Part shown: one piece after another, positions 33,116-42,481 of the stretch
How positions within the stretch are numbered: the first letter of the stretch is position 1
Layout: every line of letters starts with the position of its first letter
Notes under the pieces: generated by a model
Database searches by the model: none
Seen by the model: only the letters and a program-made list of their open reading frames with translations
Told to the model about the DNA's origin: nothing
Made by a program: the position numbers and the translations under genes
Assembly (NCBI GenBank): GCA_046155605.1
Contig: JBJXFQ010000063.1
Coordinates: 1 to 64,000, forward strand
DNA: 64,000 nucleotides
From: JAEUIZ01 sp046155605
Lineage (GTDB): Bacteria; Planctomycetota; Phycisphaerae; Phycisphaerales; UBA1924
Direction of reading: 5' to 3'

Positions 33116-35329
33116 TCAACAGCCGAGGTTGAAGTGGAAGAGGAAGCAGAAGTAGTCGTTCACGTTGAGCGTTGGCGGCGTCGTCGACGCATCGCAGTTC
33201 GCGCCTGGTTCGCCGGCTGAGTAGCGATTGATGAAGCAGATAAAGTCAGCGATGTTGAGGCGGGGCTCGGCCGTGGAGCCATCGCAGTTGGCGTAGCAGG
33301 TCGAGGGGTTCAGACGAGCCAGGAATGCCTGGGTGCGGCCCTGGCCGTCGATGCCGACACCGACCACAGCGCGCCCGTCCTCGGAGGTGCCGCGAGCGTA
33401 GGTCAGATTCCACGAGATGAGTTCGCCTCGGACGCCTTGTTCGAGGAGGACGGCTTTGAGCGAACGGGGGCCGTGCGACTGATCCCAGACAAACGCGCCC
33501 ATGGTGTTGTTGGATGAACCGCCTACGACGATGGACCCATCGGCGCTGATGCCTGAGGCCTCAGCCGAGCCAAGGATGCTCGTCGAGAGGTCGCGAATGC
33601 CGCTCGCCTGAGTCCAGATGAAGGGCCGGCGCGAGTTCTGGGGTGAGTAGCCGACAACAACCGAGCCGTCGGCGGAGACGGCGGACGCGTAGGTCTGGTA
33701 GTTCCCCGTGCCTGATGACGGCGGGATGAGGTGGCCGAGGTTTATGGGGCCGGTGGCTTGCGACCACAGGAACGCTGGGCCGGTGCCGAAGGCAAAGTCG
33801 TACATTCCCCCGACGAGAATCGCACCGTTGGCCGTCATCGCATTGACCACGCCCAGCCCCGTATTTGGGAGCGAGGGCACCTCGACCGTGGTCGTGGTAT
33901 CGCCCGTCAACGGATTGGGAACCGAGCCGCCGGTGCCGCCGTAATAAGAGCCGCCGCCGAAGTGAAGACCGTCGGCGGAGACACAATGCGCGACGAATGA
34001 CCAACTACCCAACCTCGGCAGCAGCGTTAAGGTGCCAGACGCCGTCGTGTACCGGAAGCCATCTCTGTTGGGCCGCGTGCCGACGACCACTTCGCCGTGG
34101 CGCGAGACCCCCGGTGCTCGGAGCCATGAGGAACCTGTATACGCCTCTGAGACGAACTGGACGCCCGTGGCCTGCCGCCACCACCAATAGGAGCGGAGCG
34201 TACCGAGGGTCGCGATGCCCACGACCGTGGAACCGTCTCCGGAAATCGCTGTGGCATCACTGGCGGTGTACGACGAGAGGAAACCCAGAGGCGTGAAACT
34301 CGGTGGGCCTCCGCACGCGATCGTGTCGCATCCGACGCTTTGCCCGCTGTACACGCCTTGCAACGAGGCGCACGTCGTCGGCGTGGTCTGAATGCAGTTC
34401 CCATGCGGAAGGCAGCACGCGCCCGGCGTGGGGCACGAGGTCGCGCACGCGGTGCTGTCGCCCTGATAGATGCCGCCCTGCGCCAGGCACGCGGAGGGGT
34501 TGGTCTGGACGCACCCCAGTGAGGCGGGGAGGCAGCACGCCCCCGGTGTCGGACAGTTGGCGGTCGCGCAGATCGTGCCGTCGCCTCGGTATGTGCCGCC
34601 CTGTGCAGTACAGGCGCCAAGGGAGAGTTCGGCGCACGCGAGGGTGGAACCGAGGCAGCACGCGCCACGGACGTAATCAAACATGAACTGAACCCGTAGC
34701 GCGTCGCCAGGACGTTCGGCAGCGCCGTAGCGGGTCGAGGCGTAACTCAGCGAGGACTGCGGACTGCCGGTCGCCTGAGACACGGCCTGATCGATCGAGA
34801 GCCCAGCGGTCGCGGCGCTGCTCACCTCGATCAAGAGGTTGCCGAGTGCGGGGTCGTAGGTGAACTGGACGGGAAAGTGCAACTCGCCAAAGTTGGTCGA
34901 AGACGGTCCGGTGGTCGCGACGACGTAGCCGAGATTGGAGTAGACGATCGTCATCGGCCCCACAGCGTTGGGCGCGCCCCCGATACCCGACGGGGCGGCC
35001 AAGCCGGAGCCCGTGCTCGGAGCGCCGGGCAGGCGGTTGGTGTACCCCATCCGGAGGGTGATTCCCGAGGCGTACGAGCCGGACGTGTTGACGGCGAAGC
35101 CGATGTCCGTGATCGTGACGGGGCGGCCGCCGCTCGGCCCGGAGAAGAGGGACGCGGCGTAGACGAGGTGCGTGGTCGCCGTGTTGACGGGCGCTGCGGC
35201 AGTCCCCACGCCAAAGGGAGGGTACAGGTAGATCGTGTGCGCCGAGGTCGGGAACACGCTGACATCCGCCCGAGCGACGGAGCCTGCGAGAAGCGTGATG
35301 GCCAGCGCTCGTGAACACGTCGGATTCAT
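33116..35329 (-). CDS. Exported mosaic protein: Cys-rich repeats, HAF repeats and GC-type dockerin
   Basis: A 737-residue exported protein. After a signal peptide (1-21) comes a beta-rich domain of about 200 residues, then three Cys-rich repeats of about 38 residues (each beginning GACCLP or GACCLG and ending in a CPTP-type linker), then a domain of HAF-type repeats (ISGDGSTVVG, VSADGLHFGG, VSADGSVVVGYS, ISADGSIVVGG) from about 350 to 680. The last 55 residues are a Cys-containing dockerin-like pair (CYANCDGS...LNIADFICFINRY and ANCDAST...LNVNDYFCFLFHF). It is probably a surface or matrix adhesin-type protein; no catalytic motif. Confidence 0.85.
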   Translation of the reverse strand: MNPTCSRALAITLLAGSVARADVSVFPTSAHTIYLYPPFGVGTAAAPVNTATTHLVYAASLFSGPSGGRPVTITDIGFAVNTSGSYASGITLRMGYTNRLPGAPSTGSGLAAPSGIGGAPNAVGPMTIVYSNLGYVVATTGPSSTNFGELHFPVQFTYDPALGNLLIEVSSAATAGLSIDQAVSQATGSPQSSLSYASTRYGAAERPGDALRVQFMFDYVRGACCLGSTLACAELSLGACTAQGGTYRGDGTICATANCPTPGACCLPASLGCVQTNPSACLAQGGIYQGDSTACATSCPTPGACCLPHGNCIQTTPTTCASLQGVYSGQSVGCDTIACGGPPSFTPLGFLSSYTASDATAISGDGSTVVGIATLGTLRSYWWWRQATGVQFVSEAYTGSSWLRAPGVSRHGEVVVGTRPNRDGFRYTTASGTLTLLPRLGSWSFVAHCVSADGLHFGGGSYYGGTGGSVPNPLTGDTTTTVEVPSLPNTGLGVVNAMTANGAILVGGMYDFAFGTGPAFLWSQATGPINLGHLIPPSSGTGNYQTYASAVSADGSVVVGYSPQNSRRPFIWTQASGIRDLSTSILGSAEASGISADGSIVVGGSSNNTMGAFVWDQSHGPRSLKAVLLEQGVRGELISWNLTYARGTSEDGRAVVGVGIDGQGRTQAFLARLNPSTCYANCDGSTAEPRLNIADFICFINRYSAGEPGANCDASTTPPTLNVNDYFCFLFHFNLGC

Positions 35330-35418
35330 CGTGACCTCCCGTGAACGAGGCTCGGTACGAAGCGGCGTTGATCTGCCGAACTGTGAACAGTACGCGAGCG
35401 CCGACGTAGGATCGCGGC

Positions 35419-36285
35419 ATGTTCAGCCTCATCGACATGCTCGGCCGCGCCGTCGCGCCCATCCGCATCATCGACGTCGGCGCGATGGCCATCGGCGACG
35501 AGCCACCGCCCTATGCGCGCATCGTGCGCGAGGGCGTGACGGAGGTGGTGGGGTTTGAGCCGGTGCAGGCGGAGTGCGACAAACTGAACGCGAAGGCGCG
35601 GGCCGGGCACCGGTACCTGCCGTATTTCATCGGCGACGGGCGCGACGGGGTGTTCCGCGAGTGCCGATTCACTCAGTCGTCATCGCTCTATGTGCCCAAC
35701 GCGCGGCTCCGGCGGCGGTTTCCGGGGCTGGCGCAGTATGGCGAGGTGGTGCGCGAGACGCCGGTCTCGACGCGTCGGCTCGACGACGTCCCCGAGATCG
35801 GCGGCGCGGACTACCTGAAGTTGGACATCCAAGGGGCCGAACTCGATGCGCTACGCGGGGCGGAGCGGCTGCTGGGCGAAACGGTCGTTGTCGAGACCGA
35901 GATCGAGTTTGTCCCGCTGTATGAGGGACAGCCGCTGTTTGCGGAGGTGGATCAGGAAATGCGACGTCGCGGCTTTCTGCTGCACACCTTTACGAGCATG
36001 AGCGGCAGGCCGTTCCTCCCGCTGCACCCGCCGAACCGCCCGAGCGATCCGTTCCGGCAGTTAGTCTGGGGCGATGCGGTCTATGTGAAGGACTTTACCC
36101 GGCTGGGCGAGTTGTCGGCGGGGCAACTGCTCAAACTCGCGGCGATCGCGCACGACCTCTACGGCTCGCCGGACCTCGCGGGCCTCGCCCTGCAGCACCA
36201 CGACGCGAAGACGGGTCAAGGGCTGTGGAAGGATTACATGAAGCGTTTGATCGGGAGCGTGCCCGAAACGCCGGGGCTGGAGTAG
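35419..36285 (+). CDS. FkbM-family methyltransferase
   Basis: A 288-residue SAM-dependent methyltransferase. The AdoMet-binding start IIDVGAMAIGD and VVGFEPVQAECDKLN are class I motifs; the FkbM signature region appears as RRLDDVPEIGGADYLKLDIQGAELDALRGAERLL followed by ETEIEFVPLYEGQPLF. FkbM enzymes O-methylate sugars or polyketides. It is followed 24 bp later by a sulfotransferase gene, which suggests joint decoration of an exported glycan (inference). Confidence 0.9.
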   Translation: MFSLIDMLGRAVAPIRIIDVGAMAIGDEPPPYARIVREGVTEVVGFEPVQAECDKLNAKARAGHRYLPYFIGDGRDGVFRECRFTQSSSLYVPNARLRRRFPGLAQYGEVVRETPVSTRRLDDVPEIGGADYLKLDIQGAELDALRGAERLLGETVVVETEIEFVPLYEGQPLFAEVDQEMRRRGFLLHTFTSMSGRPFLPLHPPNRPSDPFRQLVWGDAVYVKDFTRLGELSAGQLLKLAAIAHDLYGSPDLAGLALQHHDAKTGQGLWKDYMKRLIGSVPETPGLE

Positions 36286-36309
36286 CAGGCTCGCTAGACT
36301 CTCGCTCTC

Positions 36310-37935
36310 GTGCCGAAGAAGTTACTGCCACTGCCGACGTTTCATTTCATGGCGTTCGCGCCGCTGGATGCGTGGGCGCGGCTGCTCTTCATGCCGCCGG
36401 CATGGATCCCGGTGCGCTATTGGCCTCGGCTGGCGTTTGGCGTCTTCGCGTCACTGATCGGGACGGGCCTCACGCTGGCCGAGCGCGTGACGCTCTGGCC
36501 GCTGACGCGGCGCGCGAGGCGAGTGCGACACGGGCCGGGGGTGGTCGTGGTGCTGGGGTACTTTCGCTCCGGCACAACGCACTTGCAGTACCTCCTGAGT
36601 TGCGACCCGCGGATGCGCACGCCCGGGTGGTGCGAGGCGCTGGCACCGCAGGGCTTCGTGCTGAGTTGGTCGTTCCTGCGGCTGTTCATGCTCCCGTTCC
36701 TCTCGTCCACGAGGCCGCAGGACGACGTGGCGATCGGGCCGTCGTGGCCGGCGGAGGACGACTTCGCGGCAAACAACTGGGCGATGGCGTCGAGCCTTGG
36801 GTCGCGGTTCGTTCTGCCACGGATGTACAAGCACTATTCCAGATTTCACTCGCTGGCCGGTCTGAGCGACCGCGAACTGGCGAGATGGACGCGAGTGCAG
36901 GCCGCATTCTGCCGCAAGATGTCCTGCGTGGCTGGCCGTCGGATGCTGCTCCTGAAGAGCCCGAGCCACACGGCGCGAGTCGCGAAACTGGTGGAGATAT
37001 TCGGCGAGGGGACGCGGTTTGTGCATATCAGCCGCGAGCCGGGGGCGGTGGTGACCTCGAACATCGCGATGGCCGAGCGAATGACCGGCTTCGGCCTGCA
37101 AGACCCGCCGGCGCGGGAAGAGATCGAGCGGCGAGTGGTTGAGGAGTATGTCGAGACCCAACATCGGTTTGATGCAGAGTCGGCGGCGCTCGCGCCAGGA
37201 AATCTCGCGCGAGTACGATTTGAGGATCTGACCGCCGACCCGTTAGGCGAAATTCGGCGGGTCTATGCCGCGTTGGGAATCGCGTGGGACGCGCGGCACG
37301 AGGCACGCATGAAGCGATATCTCGCGACCGTCGAGGACTATCAGCCCGCGACAAGGCGCGGCGGCGAACGGCCGCGCTCCGAAACGCCCGAACTCGAGGC
37401 CATGGCGCACCGCTACGGGCACGATCGGCCCGCGCCGGCACGCGTCAGCCTCGAACTCCCGCGACTTTCGCGTGGGACTGGCGCGTTGGCCGGGGTGACA
37501 GGCGCGGCAGTGGCGATCGTGTGCCTCGCGCTCTGGCTGGCCTCCGCGTATGCCTTTCGTCAGCGCGATGACTGGCTGATCTGGCCGACGGGCGTTGCGA
37601 TCGGGCTTGCCGCAATTCACACAGCGCACGGCGGCGGTCGTCGGCTGGGACTTTGGCTCGCGGCGCTGACGCTGCTGGTCTATCTGGTCGGCTCGCTCCC
37701 CGTGGCGTTTCTCATGGACTACGCGCATCGAGATTACTACCGCGATTTGAGCGGCGGACGCGCGTGGGGCCTGCTGCCTTGGCGGCCGGAGCGGGAGTGG
37801 GAGTGGTACCACATCAAGAAGGCGTCGCGCGACGGCGCGCTGGGCGGCAACAGCCTGTTCTGGGTCTTTATGGGCGTGATGAGCGCGTACCGTTACGGCT
37901 CTCGGCGGTGGCTGCACCCGCCGGGACGGGGATAG
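36310..37935 (+). CDS. Sulfotransferase-family protein with C-terminal membrane domain
   Basis: A 541-residue protein. The N-terminal 400 residues are a PAPS-dependent sulfotransferase: GYFRSGTTHLQYLLS is the 5'-phosphosulfate loop and FVHISREPGAVVTSN the 3'-phosphate motif. Residues about 400-480 add two or three transmembrane helices (LAGVTGAAVAIVCLALWLASA and LGLWLAALTLLVYLVGSLPVAF), followed by a soluble tail. Start is GTG. This membrane tether would place sulfation at the cytoplasmic face of the membrane, on a lipid-linked or exported glycan. Adjacent to the FkbM gene. Confidence 0.9.
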   Translation: MPKKLLPLPTFHFMAFAPLDAWARLLFMPPAWIPVRYWPRLAFGVFASLIGTGLTLAERVTLWPLTRRARRVRHGPGVVVVLGYFRSGTTHLQYLLSCDPRMRTPGWCEALAPQGFVLSWSFLRLFMLPFLSSTRPQDDVAIGPSWPAEDDFAANNWAMASSLGSRFVLPRMYKHYSRFHSLAGLSDRELARWTRVQAAFCRKMSCVAGRRMLLLKSPSHTARVAKLVEIFGEGTRFVHISREPGAVVTSNIAMAERMTGFGLQDPPAREEIERRVVEEYVETQHRFDAESAALAPGNLARVRFEDLTADPLGEIRRVYAALGIAWDARHEARMKRYLATVEDYQPATRRGGERPRSETPELEAMAHRYGHDRPAPARVSLELPRLSRGTGALAGVTGAAVAIVCLALWLASAYAFRQRDDWLIWPTGVAIGLAAIHTAHGGGRRLGLWLAALTLLVYLVGSLPVAFLMDYAHRDYYRDLSGGRAWGLLPWRPEREWEWYHIKKASRDGALGGNSLFWVFMGVMSAYRYGSRRWLHPPGRG

Positions 37936-38033
37936 TCAAACGACGCACGCTTCCTTACCCCGGGTCGCATCGCTCACGCGCTTCGCGTCTCGTCCATCGC
38001 CCTACCATCCCCCGCCCACACGGAGGTTTGCGC

Positions 38034-39782
38034 GTGAAAACTGGCAAGGCTCTCTATCAAGGTGCGCTCCTCGGCATCCTTGGCATCGCCGTTCTTGGTT
38101 CCACCATCGCCCTCAGCCGGCCCGACTACACCTTCTTCGATCCCATCATCGACGTTGAGCGAATCATCGCGCAACGCTTCGTCTCCGAGCCCGACCGCGA
38201 CGCCATGCGCCTCGCCGCAATCAACGGCATGGTTGATTCACTCAACGACCCCTACACCGTCTACATCCCGCCGACACTCACTCGCTCCTTCACCAAAGAC
38301 CTCACCGGCGATTTCGTCGGCATCGGCGTCCAGGTCGGCTCACGCGACGGCGTCCTCACCGTCGTCACCCCGCTCGAAGACACCCCGGCCTTCCGCGCAG
38401 GCGTCCTCGCCAACGACCGGATCATCGAGATCAACGGCACCAGCACCGTCGGCCTCTCGCCCGATCAATGCGTCGAACTCCTCACCGGCGAGCCCGGCAC
38501 CGAGGTCACGTTCGTCGTCGATCGCGACGGCCAGAAACTTCCGTTCACCGTTACCCGCGAGCGCATCGTCGCCAAAACCGTCAAGGGCTTCCACTGGGAA
38601 GCGCCAAAGTCCTCCGACACGCCCGCTACCGCGCCCGACAAGCCCGATGGCCAGCCGGCCGCCGACGCCTCCAAGCAATCTGGCTCGTGGCAGTCCTTCA
38701 TCGACCCAACCCGCAAGATCGCCTACATCCGCCTTACTCAGTTCACGCCCACCAGCGCCGACGAGATCACCTCCACCCTCGAATCCCTCGGCGCGCGCGA
38801 GGGCAAGGTCGGCGGCCTCATTCTCGACCTTCGTTTCAACCCCGGCGGCGTCCTCGCCGACGCCATCGAGATCGCCGACCTCTTCCTCAAAGAGGGCGTT
38901 ATCGTTTCCACCAAGGGCCGCGCGCACGAGGAAGATGTCGCCCGCGCCGTCGCCGACGGCACACTCCCCGATTTCCCCCTCGCCCTCCTTGTCAACGGCA
39001 ACAGCGCCAGCGCCAGCGAAGTCCTCTCAGGCGCCCTCGCCGAGAACAAACGTGCCGTCGTCGTCGGCACCCGCACCTTCGGCAAGGGCCTCGTTCAATC
39101 CGTCCTCTCGCTCCCCTCGGGACAGGGCCAACTGAAGATCACCGAGCAGAAGTACTATCTGCCCTCCGGACGTAGCATCCAGCGCGACGACGCGTCCGCC
39201 GAATGGGGCGTCGATCCCACGCCCGGCTTTTTCTTGCCCATGAACGACGACGAAACCGCCGAGTTCCTCCGCGTCCGCCGACAGGAAGAGGTCATCGGCG
39301 GCGACCGCCACGCCGGCAACGAGGACCGCTGGTCCGATCCCGCGTGGATCGTCGATCGCCTCAAAGACAAGCAACTCGCCGCCGCGCTCAAGGCCGTGCA
39401 ACTCAAGATCGACTCCGGCAGCACCGGCAATTGGACGCCGACGGGCGAGCCCCTGCCCTCGAGCCCGACGCTCGCCTCGGGCGAGTTGACGCGTGTCTCC
39501 AAACTCCGCGACCGCCTCGAACGTGAACTCGTTCGCCTGAGCCGACGCATCGAACAACTCGAATCCGCCGCCGGAACTCCCGCCGCCGAGGCACCCGACC
39601 TCTGGCCCGATGAAACCGACCTCTCCGGCGGCTCGCTCGACATCTTCGACAAGGCCGGCAAGCGCGTCGCCCGCCTCTCGATCACCGGACCGGACCTCGA
39701 ACGCTGGCTTGCCGAGGCTGATATCAAACCGGAAACCAACGCGACAGAACCGGGCGCGCCGGCCTCGGCACCAAAGCCCTAG
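38034..39782 (+). CDS. S41-family C-terminal processing peptidase
   Basis: A 582-residue exported serine protease. A single N-terminal helix (LLGILGIAVLGSTIAL) anchors or exports it. A PDZ domain (about 80-165, VGIGVQVGSRDGVLTVVTPLEDTPAFRAG) precedes the S41 catalytic domain with NGNSASASEVLSGAL (Ser) and FGKGLVQ (Lys). An Ala/Gln/Pro linker lies between PDZ and the catalytic core, and the last 120 residues form a coiled-coil-like tail (RLERELVRLSRRIEQLE). GGAGG lies 7 nt before the GTG start. It degrades or trims envelope proteins at their C-termini. 5 bp from tsaD. Confidence 0.95.
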   Translation: MKTGKALYQGALLGILGIAVLGSTIALSRPDYTFFDPIIDVERIIAQRFVSEPDRDAMRLAAINGMVDSLNDPYTVYIPPTLTRSFTKDLTGDFVGIGVQVGSRDGVLTVVTPLEDTPAFRAGVLANDRIIEINGTSTVGLSPDQCVELLTGEPGTEVTFVVDRDGQKLPFTVTRERIVAKTVKGFHWEAPKSSDTPATAPDKPDGQPAADASKQSGSWQSFIDPTRKIAYIRLTQFTPTSADEITSTLESLGAREGKVGGLILDLRFNPGGVLADAIEIADLFLKEGVIVSTKGRAHEEDVARAVADGTLPDFPLALLVNGNSASASEVLSGALAENKRAVVVGTRTFGKGLVQSVLSLPSGQGQLKITEQKYYLPSGRSIQRDDASAEWGVDPTPGFFLPMNDDETAEFLRVRRQEEVIGGDRHAGNEDRWSDPAWIVDRLKDKQLAAALKAVQLKIDSGSTGNWTPTGEPLPSSPTLASGELTRVSKLRDRLERELVRLSRRIEQLESAAGTPAAEAPDLWPDETDLSGGSLDIFDKAGKRVARLSITGPDLERWLAEADIKPETNATEPGAPASAPKP

Positions 39783-39787
39783 GCCTC

Positions 39788-40942
39788 ATGTTGATCCTCG
39801 GCATCGAATCCTCCTGCGACGAGACCGCTGCCGCCATTGTCGAAGACGGCCGCCTCATCCGCTCCAGCGTTATTGCTTCGCAGCACGACCTCCACGCCGA
39901 GTTCCGCGGCGTCGTGCCCGAACTCGCCAGCCGCGCTCACGCTGAACGCATCCTTCCCATCATCCGTGCCGCACTCCGCGATGCCAACGTCTCGCTCGCC
40001 GATCTCGACGCCATCGCTGTCGGCAACCGCCCCGGACTCATCGGCTCACTCCTCGTCGGCGTCGCGGCCGCCAAAGCCCTTGCATGGGCTCTCGATTCGC
40101 CCCTTATCGCCGTCGATCACGTCCACGCCCACCTCTACTCGGGCCTCTTGCAACCGCCCGCCGCCGCAATCGCCTCTTCCACATTCCAACACAGCCTCGA
40201 CGATTCATTGCCTCTATCACCTCCCCACCTGCTCAACTCCTCACCTGCTCACGTTCACTTCCCCTCCCTCGGCCTCGTCGTCAGTGGCGGCCACACCTCC
40301 CTCTACCGCCTCGACTCGCCCACCTCACTCCGTCGAATCGGCTCCACCATCGATGACGCGCTCGGCGAGGCCTTCGACAAGGCCGCGACCATTCTCGGCC
40401 TCCCCTACCCGGGCGGCCCAAACCTCGACCGCCTCGCGCAGACTCCCGGCGCCAACCCGCGCGCCCACGAGTTCCCCATCAGCCGCCTCGCGCCCGACTC
40501 CCTCGATTTCTCCTTCTCCGGCCTCAAGACATCGCTCCTTTATCGCGTCCGCGGCCTGCCCGAACCAGGCGGCGTCTTCACACGCGATCACGCCGCGCTC
40601 TCGTTGGCCGATCGCGCCGACCTCGCCGCCAGTTTCCAGCACGCCGCCGTCAAGGCCGTCATCATCAAGATCGAACGCGCGCTCGATCGCTGGCCTTCGC
40701 TCGCGCCCGCCGGCAACCCATCGCCCCGCGCCCTTCTCGTCGGCGGTGGCGTCTGCGCCAACTCCAGCCTCCGCAACGAACTCGCACGCCTCACCAACGC
40801 TCGCGGCCTGCGCCTCGTCCTCCCGCCCCTCTCTCTCTGCGTCGACAACGCCGCCATGATCGCCGGCCTCGCCTTTCACCTCCACGCAGCCGGCCAGATC
40901 GCGGACCTCGACCTTCAGGCATATCCCGCCACCGGCTGCTAG
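39788..40942 (+). CDS. tsaD: tRNA N6-adenosine threonylcarbamoyltransferase (TsaD)
   Basis: A 384-residue ASKHA-fold enzyme that transfers threonylcarbamoyl to A37 of ANN-decoding tRNAs. Seen: LGIESSCDETAAAIV, the metal-binding HVHAHLYSG (HxxxH), SGGHTSLYRL, DDALGEAFDKAATILGLPYPGGPNLD, and VGGGVCANSSLRNEL. Length exceeds the usual 335-345 because of an insert of about 30 residues between HxxxH and SGGHT (around 40155-40262), rich in Ser, Pro and Leu and encoded by a pyrimidine-rich stretch. Follows the S41 peptidase gene by 5 bp. Confidence 0.96.
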   Translation: MLILGIESSCDETAAAIVEDGRLIRSSVIASQHDLHAEFRGVVPELASRAHAERILPIIRAALRDANVSLADLDAIAVGNRPGLIGSLLVGVAAAKALAWALDSPLIAVDHVHAHLYSGLLQPPAAAIASSTFQHSLDDSLPLSPPHLLNSSPAHVHFPSLGLVVSGGHTSLYRLDSPTSLRRIGSTIDDALGEAFDKAATILGLPYPGGPNLDRLAQTPGANPRAHEFPISRLAPDSLDFSFSGLKTSLLYRVRGLPEPGGVFTRDHAALSLADRADLAASFQHAAVKAVIIKIERALDRWPSLAPAGNPSPRALLVGGGVCANSSLRNELARLTNARGLRLVLPPLSLCVDNAAMIAGLAFHLHAAGQIADLDLQAYPATGC

Positions 40943-40955
40943 CGTTCTCGACGAT

Positions 40956-41510
40956 TTGTCCCGCTCGCTTCATCGCCCTGCCTGTGGCGACCTGAGATTT
41001 CCATTGCACCCCTCGTTCCTCCCTGACGCCGAACTCCTCAAGCAGTGCCGACTCACTCGCGGCCGCTCCTCCGGGCCCGGCGGCCAGCATCGCAATAAGG
41101 TCGAGACCAAGGTTACTTACGCGCACCTGCCCACCGGCATCGAGGCCCACGCCGGCGAGCGTCGCAGCGCCGCCGACAACGCCCGCGTCGCGCTCTTCCG
41201 CCTGCGCCTCGCGCTAGCCGTCAGCGCGCGCACGCCCGTGCCCCTGGGCGACGCCCGCTCCGATCTGTGGCGCTCGCGTTGCACGCCGGATGGCAAGGTC
41301 TCGTGCAACACCAGCCACCACGACTTCCCCGCCCTCATCGCCGAGGCCCTCGACATGCTCCACGCCTGCGGTGCCGACACGTCCAAGGCCGCGCTGAGGC
41401 TCATGTGTACACCGTCGCAGTTCATCAAACTTCTCGCCAGGCACCCCCCGGCCCTCATCCTCGCCAACCGCTGGCGCGCCGAGCGCGGATTGCACACGCT
41501 GGCTCCTTGA
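40956..41510 (+). CDS. Release-factor-like (GGQ) protein
   Basis: A 184-residue protein with the catalytic release-factor motif SSGPGGQHRNKVETKV at about residues 42-57; the GGQ glutamine contacts the peptidyl-tRNA ester. It lacks the codon-recognition domain, so it resembles small peptidyl-hydrolases used for ribosome rescue, and the planctomycete 'release-factor-like' family. The C-terminal part (CNTSHHDFPALIAEALDMLHACGADTSKAALRL) is not ArfB-like. The first start found is TTG at 40956; the true start is uncertain and may be a later TTG near 41003. Confidence 0.82.
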   Translation: MSRSLHRPACGDLRFPLHPSFLPDAELLKQCRLTRGRSSGPGGQHRNKVETKVTYAHLPTGIEAHAGERRSAADNARVALFRLRLALAVSARTPVPLGDARSDLWRSRCTPDGKVSCNTSHHDFPALIAEALDMLHACGADTSKAALRLMCTPSQFIKLLARHPPALILANRWRAERGLHTLAP

Positions 41511-41661
41511 GCGATCAACGACGCCGAGTCTGAGCGAATCCGCGAGCGAAGGCTCGGGCGCATCGACCCGAGGATTCGTTCGCACAGCCTCACTCATCCT
41601 CGGCGTCAAGGGCTTCTGGGCGTCACTGGCGTTTTCCCGGTGGCGAGGCCACAATACCCCG

Positions 41662-42468
41662 ATGTCCGAGTCCGCACGGTCACCCCGCGATTACGACGCC
41701 GCGCCTCTTGAACTGGTGCCCGCCCTCCCGCGCCCCGCGCTGCCCGGGACCGTCGTCGTGCGCGCGGGCCAGGATGAGTGGCTCGACGCGATCGCCTCCG
41801 ACCTTGTCATTCACGCCAAGAACTGCGTGCGCACGTTTGGCGACTTCCACCTCGCGCTCTCGGGCGGCAAGACGCCCGAGCCGCTCTATCGCCGGCTGAT
41901 GTACGACCCGCTCTGCCGCGACTTCCCGTGGAAACGGACGCACCTGTGGGTGGTGGATGAGCGGCGGGTGCCGATGGACGATGAGCGCTGCAACTTCCGG
42001 ATGATCCACGAGACGATCGTGGGGCACTCGGACATCCCGAAGGAGCAGGTGCATCCGGTGCGCGCGATGGAGGACCGGGCCGACGAGTCGTACGAGGCCG
42101 AACTGCGCGAATGGCTGGGCTGGCGCGAGAAGGGTCACGATCGGCTGGATTTCGTGCTGCTGGGCATGGGTTCCGACGGGCACACGGCGAGCCTGTTCCC
42201 GCGCTCGCCCGCGCTCGCGGTGACGGGTCGGCTGGTGGTGGTCAACGCCGGTCCGAGCGTCACGCCCCCGGATCGCGTGACGATGACATTGGAGTTCATC
42301 AACGCGGCGCGATTCGTGGCGGTGCTCGTCTCGGGCGCGGGCAAACGCGAGATGGTCGCCCGCGTCGTGGCGCGGCGGGATACGGTCGAGGACCTCCCGA
42401 TCCTGGGCGTGAGCCCGGTCGGCGGGGAACTTCGCTGGTACCTCGATCAGGCGGCGTGTCCGATCTGA
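41662..42468 (+). CDS. pgl: 6-phosphogluconolactonase
   Basis: A 268-residue enzyme of the glucosamine-6-phosphate isomerase/6-phosphogluconolactonase fold. The DevB-type motifs ALSGGKTPEPLYRRL, WVVDERRVPMDDERCNFRMI and VLLGMGSDGHTASLFP are clear. It hydrolyses 6-phosphogluconolactone in the oxidative pentose phosphate pathway. Followed 13 bp later by a pseudouridine synthase gene. No zwf or gnd neighbour is in the window. Confidence 0.95.
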   Translation: MSESARSPRDYDAAPLELVPALPRPALPGTVVVRAGQDEWLDAIASDLVIHAKNCVRTFGDFHLALSGGKTPEPLYRRLMYDPLCRDFPWKRTHLWVVDERRVPMDDERCNFRMIHETIVGHSDIPKEQVHPVRAMEDRADESYEAELREWLGWREKGHDRLDFVLLGMGSDGHTASLFPRSPALAVTGRLVVVNAGPSVTPPDRVTMTLEFINAARFVAVLVSGAGKREMVARVVARRDTVEDLPILGVSPVGGELRWYLDQAACPI

Positions 42469-42481
42469 ACTTGTCTACTCC

